Origin: Pseudoneurospora amorphoporcata
Taxonomy: Eukaryota > Ascomycota > Sordariomycetes > Sordariales > Sordariaceae
Assembly (NCBI GenBank): GCA_033297205.1
Contig: MU859188.1
Location: 1 to 64,000 of the forward strand
Reading direction: 5' to 3'
DNA length: 64,000 nt
Below are positions 57,801 to 64,000 of this stretch, piece after piece. The position numbers and the translations under genes were made by a program. The notes beneath the pieces were generated by a model. It made no database searches. It had not been told where the DNA came from and saw nothing but the letters and a program-made list of their open reading frames with translations. Position 1 is the stretch's first letter. Each line of letters opens with the position of its first letter.

Positions 57801-58814
57801 AGCCTCTTTCTCGCTAGTGTGCGAATACTATTGGTGGTGCTTTTTCACGTGTTATTCACAAGAGGTCTTGCTAGGGTGTACTGTAAGTGAAAAGCTCATC
57901 TCACACACACCTATCTCATGGGAAATATCACGGTTTGAATGCACGGAAGATTTAACTAGTTTGTCGGGTTTTTGCATTTTCGATTTTGAGTTTTCATGAC
58001 GATAGATGATGCTAATATGCCAAGTTTCTCTCTGAATAACCATATACCAACGAATGCCCGTCTAGATCTAGACAGTATGTTGAGTTTGTAGAAGAAGAGG
58101 GGGATACGTGCTGTGGATGATAAGGGTGATTGATGATAATGAGGATCTAGCGTGCGGGCGAATAATAAGTGAGCAAGCAAGCAAGCAAGCGAATTGAGTA
58201 AACGAGCGAATTTCAAGATATACACACTAATTTTCTCGCTAGGCTAGAACCATACAAAATGCGAGAAATGGGGCATCCAATGTGATAAAACAATACAAAA
58301 AGAAGTCAACATGAAACGAGTCGGTCTGTGTACAAAAAGTGTTGTGTGAGTGATTGTGAGTTTGCTCAGTACCAAATGCATTATGATGATGTGGCACAGA
58401 AACTGTCGTGTCGGTCATCGCTTTGTACGGCTCCGAACAGACGAAATTTCCCAAAACCCCGTTCCCGTGTATTGGGGGGCAATGGTGTTTGGTGGCCCAT
58501 AATGGCCGAAGTGCGTGAAGACATCCTGTCGCTCGTTCGGCTGCCTGGTCGAATGATTGTGAGACCCGGCCTGATGCAGGATGAATTTTCATGTCTGGTT
58601 TCGTTATAACCTGCCAATGATTGAGACGAATTTCCGGAGAGCTGGTGCTGGGTTTGATGAACCTCGATGTCCAATTCTGCCATCGTACTTCAAAGGGCAG
58701 GCGTGAGCCGAAGATGGAAGTAGCGGTAACACTCGATCCAGTTTCCCCGTTGCTGCTTCCTCCTCTTGCTCACTTTCTCGGTAGTGGTGGTCTGCGTCGA
58801 CAATTTCCTTCCCT
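54873..58814. other. Intergenic stretch of about 3.9 kb
   Basis: Open frames at 55896-56606 and 57174-57800 lack motifs and are judged to be chance. A 20-bp near-repeat occurs at 56037-56056 and 56892-56911, and a GGGTCCGGGT run lies at 56008-56045. GCAA repeats lie near 58175. No RNA gene is seen. Confidence 0.45.
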
Positions 58815-59847
58815 TCAGCCAGTCCAGCCTTGATGCGGCGGGTATTGTTGATATTGCGAATATTCCGGTACGTGTGGGGGTGTTGGTGGTGCCCTCGACG
58901 AATTCTTTGACTTCTTGCGACTTTGCGGCGGCAGACTGGAACGCATACGGGTGCGCTTTTTGAGACGTGGCCTGTAGCGCTCGTGTTGGCGACGTTGAAC
59001 CCTCCTGTATCATGGGTCAGTTTCAATCCACTTTCAAATAAGCCATGATTCTCATAACATACACTGCCTTCTTCAATTCCTCCTCATCGAAAGCGGCCTG
59101 ATCCTTCATCAGAGCAGATGCGTTGTCGTTCTCGGGAGTCGCTTGTCTCTTCTCGAGCACTGTTGCAAGCCAATCGCGAGTCTGGGTGGGTTGAAGTATC
59201 GATCGCTCTTCGACCTTTGGATCCTCCTCCGCAACCAGTTCAATTTCGGTAACCACCGGTCGGCTGTCGTCGATTCTGGGAAAGTCGTCGGCAATTTCGG
59301 GTAGGGCGGCTTCGGACAAAACGCTGAGGGCGGGCGAACCAGGACCGGAGCCTGGACACGGGATGTAGTCGATGTATGCCTTCTCCCGCACCATGTACAA
59401 ATCGGAACTCAAAGGAACTGCGACATGTTCGTATCGCTCTGGCGTCTTTACAAATACGTTCACAACTGAAAGCGAGCCAAGACTCCATAGAAGTTCTCCG
59501 GAAAGGGGCGTCCTGGAATGCGAGGAATCATTGCTGTGACAGATGCCGTGGAACTGAAATGGTTGTGAAACAGTAGGGCTTGGAGGCGGCGTCGAATCGG
59601 ATAGCGGTCGTTGTTGCCAGATGGATGAGAAACTTTGTGTAACACTGGTGTCCGTCAAGTCAATGTCAGCTGCCATGTGGCCCAAGGTCGGACACAGTTG
59701 TTCTACTGACCTCTCATCATCATGCTCGGTTGGGATAAAGTCGTCGAAGAGACTCGGCTCGCCGTCGTAGGCGTCGTGAAACTTGTCGAGGTTACGGCGA
59801 AGGACAAGGCCGCAATAGCTGAAGTCGAGCAGATTGAGGGCCGCCAT
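58815..59847 (-). CDS. Hypothetical protein, 324 aa, two exons
   Basis: Coding exons are 59847-59063 and 59004-58815. The 58-nt intron has donor GTATGT, branch ACTGAC and acceptor TACAG, phase 2; it extends the protein past the stop that ends the first long frame. The first ~240 residues are acidic and Ser/Pro-rich with a few ordered stretches (LNLLDFSYCGLVLRRNLDKF, LLWSLGSLSVVNVFV). The helix EEELKKAVRVQRRQHERYRP then runs into a basic C-terminus (RLKKRTRMRSSLPPQ), possibly a nuclear localisation signal, and ends YQQYPPHQGWTG. Skipping the intron would give a 274-residue form that is less natural. I do not recognise the family. Confidence 0.65.
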
Positions 59848-62800
59848 TGTGGGGTGAGAGCGCAGGCTCTTGACGGGGTGATGGTTGTTGAAGTGTGTGA
59901 GGATGATACTTGTAAGGCTGATGGAGGTCAGGGGACTAGGGTCGAGAGGACGGGAGGGAGTCGGTTGGTTTTGATGGAAAGAGAAACAAAGGTGGAACTT
60001 GGATAGACACCAAATGGTGGAGATGGCTATCCTCTAGTAAGGAGGCCCTGACTCCACACCCATCAATGAACAGGCGAGGATGCTGGGCAACTGGACGAGG
60101 ATGGAAGCGATACTAGTAGTTGCTAGCGCAGCGCATTCTCGGGCTCCCTTCCCCAGACCCGGACAGCTTTATTACGCAAGCGGAGCGTTGGCTGATCGCC
60201 ACGAAGTGAGAAGCCGCCAGCGCTTGAGAGGGCCTGGATTGGTGTCCGGTGCTAGCGGGGGAGTGTGAGCTTTGGGTTTCTTGATCAATAGAAGCCGGGC
60301 CCGACACTCTTGATCCAACAAAGCGGGACTGGAACTAGAACAGTAGGCTCGATACTGGGATGATGGGATGACTGGGTCAACCTTGTGCGAGCTATTGTGC
60401 TGCCGATGCAGACGAGTGCATCATGGGGATGGCAGATGATGGGATGGATGCCAGGTGGCTATTGCTTGGACCCGAGCAGAGGGTATGGTAGGTTGGGGGC
60501 AGCGACCCAGTTCCCCGGGAGAAGAGGTGGAGCGCGGTGAAGGGCGTGTGTTGTCTTGTCTCTGACGGGAGTGAGGTGTGTGTCTGTCTACGAGACAACG
60601 GCCGGACGGGCAGCTGCTGCTGGCGACACGGACAAAGAGACTGGCTGGGAGAGGGAGAGATGGAATTGGAGGATTGAGGGCAGGATGAGTTGAAGATTGG
60701 GATTGGATTCCGGTTGCTGGATTGTGGACGATTGGGCCACGAGCGGGGGGAAACAGTCCAAACCAGCATTCAACGGGGGAGAAGGCATGCAACCAAAAGA
60801 GAAATGCAAAGGCTTGCGAAAATGGCGGACCGCTGGTGGGATGGACTCGATGTGTGTTTGGTGGTACGCACACGCGCGTGAGTCCGCTTGACTGGTAACT
60901 GTTTCTCTCAAACTACAGTAGCACCTGACGGCAGTCGGACCAAGTGGGAGGGACTGGAGGGGGAGGATTGGGAATTGCGAATTGGAAACAAAATGGACGA
61001 ATCCATCCGTGCCATGTTCCCTTCTCTTCAGGCCTTTCTTTCCCCGCGGCGCGCAACAAAACAGCAGAGATTCCCAAAGAGAGACAGTCGAGCGAAGCGG
61101 CGGAGAGTTACCAAAGCCCGTACACTAGGGTGTGCGAAGGGGTACCTAGGCGAATGGGCAGGTGTATTACAGTCTTTACCCCTATTATTCCAACACAATT
61201 CCTGCAGCGACTTTTCTTGCAATTCAATGCCCCTGGTGCACCAGAATCAGGGAGACTGGGGGTTGGGCGCTGGAATCTGACCGAATCCAGACTCTTTATA
61301 ACCCTAACCCTCTAACTTAACAAGCTCGAAACAAATGCGAGCAACTGTCAGCACCCCTGTTTATCCAAATTTTCGGCCCGAAACTATCGTAATAAACGGT
61401 GGACTGTTAGCAGTCCCAGTATGGGCCTGTAAATGCTGCACCCAACTGGCTGTGCAATAAGTAAGGTAAGGTAGGTAGGGTTCTAGCATAAGGAGGGGGG
61501 TTGCAATAGCAGGGGTAAAGACTGTACCAAGCAACCCCCAAGCGAGCCCTCTTTCGCTCTTGCTGCTTTGGCTGCTTTTGGGCCCCTGGTCGTCCAGTGT
61601 TTCACCTGGATAGCCTGGCGAATGGCTGGAAAACAAAGGGAAAGAAGAAAAGAGACCACCTTCCACCTCACTTCCTGCGGATGGCGGGGCCGTCGGTTTT
61701 GCGGTGCTTTCTAGTCTAGAGGCCCTTTTGCACGGCTAGGCCAGAAACAGCTGCCAACTGCGTCCCAGCAAGCGAGTGCATCACGGCAACGCGAACGATA
61801 CTGTGCCAGATGTCTGGTGCTCATAGAAATGTGACAAAAATAAAAGAGAGTAGGAAATGAGAACAAATACAAGGCAAAGATGCCAGGGGACAACCCGGGG
61901 TTCCCAGCCAAGCCATGGCCCCAAACGGGTAAGGTTTGTATGCACCATTCTCCATTCTGAGTGGTCGTCCGCTCGCCTGTGGTCGCTTCAGACCAATGAC
62001 GTGAGGAAGATCATCGGCAACGACGGCAGCGTCCGCGGTGCGCTTCCAACGACAGGACAAGGGAGGCACGGAGCTGGCACACTGAGCATCATGAACGCTG
62101 GAGAGTACGCTTCCTGAGGGGCCCGGATTTTCGGATTTATTGGAAAGGCCAGGGTCCCAAAGGCCCTGGAAGTGCTCAAAAGGGCACCCAGAACAGTGCT
62201 CCTCCGACCTCCGGGGCGCTGGAAAGATAAGACAAAAGTCGAGACAAAAAAACCATCAAAAGGGCTCGGCTCCGGCCCTGTCCAATTGATCTCTCTTTTT
62301 CCTTCCTCGACTTTGTAAAAAAAAGACGAGATGCAAGGAGGACCAAGACATATCATTTCCTCGGTTGTCATTTTCCGTCTCGACTCTTTTGTTTCCTCCT
62401 TCCCAAGACCGGCGTGGAAGCGGCAAGCACACACTGCAGGCAGAGGCGGACCAGCCGACCGACATGCGCCTCTTTTCTCTTGGGCAGTTTTGGGCGCTGA
62501 AAAGGCAGCAAAAGCACTTGCCCCATTCTGACTGACAGGCCGACAGGCTTCAGGAATGAAGACAAGGATTGACACACCTTTTATTGACGGGCATTTCCCA
62601 CCTCGTCGACAACAGACAGATCGGACACCCGGCGACAAAAGAAATCTCACAGACCATAAAAAGATTGGTCATTTGCACAAGCGCGACACCTCAGACACGG
62701 CCAGGAGTCCAGAACTGTCTGGAGCACACGGGGCGACTGGAAGCGCTCCCGAATATGATGAGCGCAGGCTTCGAGGGGCCGAGGGGGGCCTGAGGTCCGA

Positions 62801-64000
62801 AGGATACCTTATCAAAGGAATCACTTTTGGTTGGCAATGGTCGTCCTCGAGTGGTGGGACCATAATGACGCACGTTGCAGGAGTTCGTAGTCGATCTAGC
62901 TCACAAGGAGAAACTAGCTCCGTCCCCAGCTCCTCCCAGAGCCGTTCAGGTTGAGACGGCCCCTCGCGGGCCCCAGGAGGGGGAGACGACGGGGGAGGGT
63001 AGCGACGGCTCGGATGTCTTCCCACTGTTTCCACTGTGGACGCTGCACCTTGTGCATATTGGAAGGCTCCATTCAGACCTCCTTCCCCCGCGGCGGCGGA
63101 ACAAACACACAACATTCCGCGCCTCTAGCGTGCTCGCTTGAAGTGCTTGCACTGGGCCTAGAGGTATAGACAGGGGGGCTATAGTCTGGACAAGGGATGT
63201 CTTGCCAAGTCGAACTTGAGCTTCTTTTCGTGGAAGTGCCTGCCACTCATCTTGCATCTTTCCTTCCCTTGGGACAAAAGCAATCGAGTGCTCGATCGCT
63301 CAATACTCGAGAGTCAGCGAGATCACCATCAACTACCACGGCACCGCACGTGCGAGGACGGATACCCAGGAGTGCGGCATTCTGTATACATACATACCTT
63401 AGTCCTGATGCCTGTCTTGGGACACACCCCACTTTGTGCAAATTTGCGAGATGCACATCACAAAATCCCGAGCGGGCAAGTGCATCAGGCGGGCACAGCA
63501 GGCACAGGAGCAACAGCCCGAGCAGCAGGAGCAGCAGGAGCGGAGCACACCGCAGCACAGGCACACTCTCGAAAGCGGAAAGAATGTTACACGATGCACC
63601 AATCAAGTGACCAGGGCGCTTTCAGATAATGCATCACCGTTCATGCAACGCCCCAAGCACTCGCTCTTCAAACACACTGACACACAATGGAAACCTCCTA
63701 ACGCAGCTAGAAAATCCCTTCCCATCCTGATGGCATCCTGATGGACCCATAAGGGGTACGGCGCCCGAACGGAAACCTCGTTCAAAACAGAAATACCCTC
63801 CGTCATCATTACCATGATTCTCGACAACTAGCATGCGATGCATGAAGAAGGTGCTCCGCGCATGGTCTGTTCGGCCATCGTAGCCGTTTACTCCGGCACA
63901 CGGTGAAGAAAGAGGATCCTCCAGCTCCAGCTTGTCCAGGCTTGTCCAGGCACAGTCCTTTTCTTTCCGGTTTTCCACGCCTCCGAGCTAACGCACAGTC
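59848..64000. other. Gene-poor right end
   Basis: No convincing gene in the last 4.1 kb. A perfect 16-bp inverted repeat (61168-61183 and 61511-61526) with a longer imperfect extension spans about 360 bases. CCCTAACCC near 61300 resembles two fungal telomere units but is too short to mean much. An AGGAGCAGC-type run lies near 63520-63540 and a TTGTCCAGGC duplication near 63930. Confidence 0.45.

Noticed and set aside
61298..61316. CCCTAACCC run resembling a telomere repeat
   Set aside because: Only about two units and flanked by ordinary sequence; chance is enough to explain it.
61988..62650. 220-codon minus-strand open frame
   Set aside because: No motif or start context; amino-acid content follows local base composition.

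Overview
The window is nuclear DNA from a filamentous ascomycete, most likely a Sordariomycete of the Neurospora/Sordaria type (inference). The evidence is short introns (about 50-106 nt) with GT..AG ends and CTAAC/CTAAT/CTGAC branch sites, CT-rich leaders, scattered single tRNA genes, long intergenic stretches, and fungal-type families: HET domain, 2EXR, BTB/POZ, BIM1-like copper protein, fungal ZIP transporter and GPI-anchored proteins. There are no operons and no phage, insertion-sequence or CRISPR features. All gene models below were spliced by eye and the joins were checked for reading frame.

Layout. 0-10 kb: an unknown 228-residue protein (3110-3848) and a BTB/POZ protein (7251-9135) in long gene-poor flanks. 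10-13 kb: a glutathione S-transferase (+) and an aldo/keto reductase (-) that converge tail to tail. 14-17 kb: tRNA-like relics and an NAD-dependent epimerase pseudogene broken by a triplicated 19-bp unit. 17-25 kb: a hypothetical protein, a protein kinase and a three-exon BIM1-like secreted copper protein. 26-34.6 kb: tRNA-Gly, tRNA-Val, a secreted proline-rich protein with repeated Lys-Arg sites, two hypothetical proteins and tRNA-Pro. 35-44.5 kb: a gene desert, then a divergent pair (a small GPI-anchored Cys/His-rich protein and a ZIP metal transporter), then an intron-containing tRNA-Ile. 45-55 kb: a 2EXR protein, a glycine-rich-domain (GRDP-like) protein with five exons, and an 892-residue HET-domain protein. 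55-64 kb: almost empty apart from one two-exon hypothetical gene.

The most interesting locus is 38985-43171. The GPI protein and the ZIP transporter are transcribed away from each other. They share a ten-residue module, C-x2-H-x5-C: two copies in the GPI protein and three in the transporter ectodomain. In three of the five copies an intron interrupts the same codon (the eighth of the module) in the same phase. Both upstream regions also carry the 14-bp sequence CCATCAAGGTGCCC. The arrangement recalls the divergent zincophore/transporter pairs PRA1-ZRT1 of Candida albicans and aspf2-zrfC of Aspergillus fumigatus, but with an apparently different secreted partner. A two-part surface metal (probably zinc) acquisition system is inferred, not shown.
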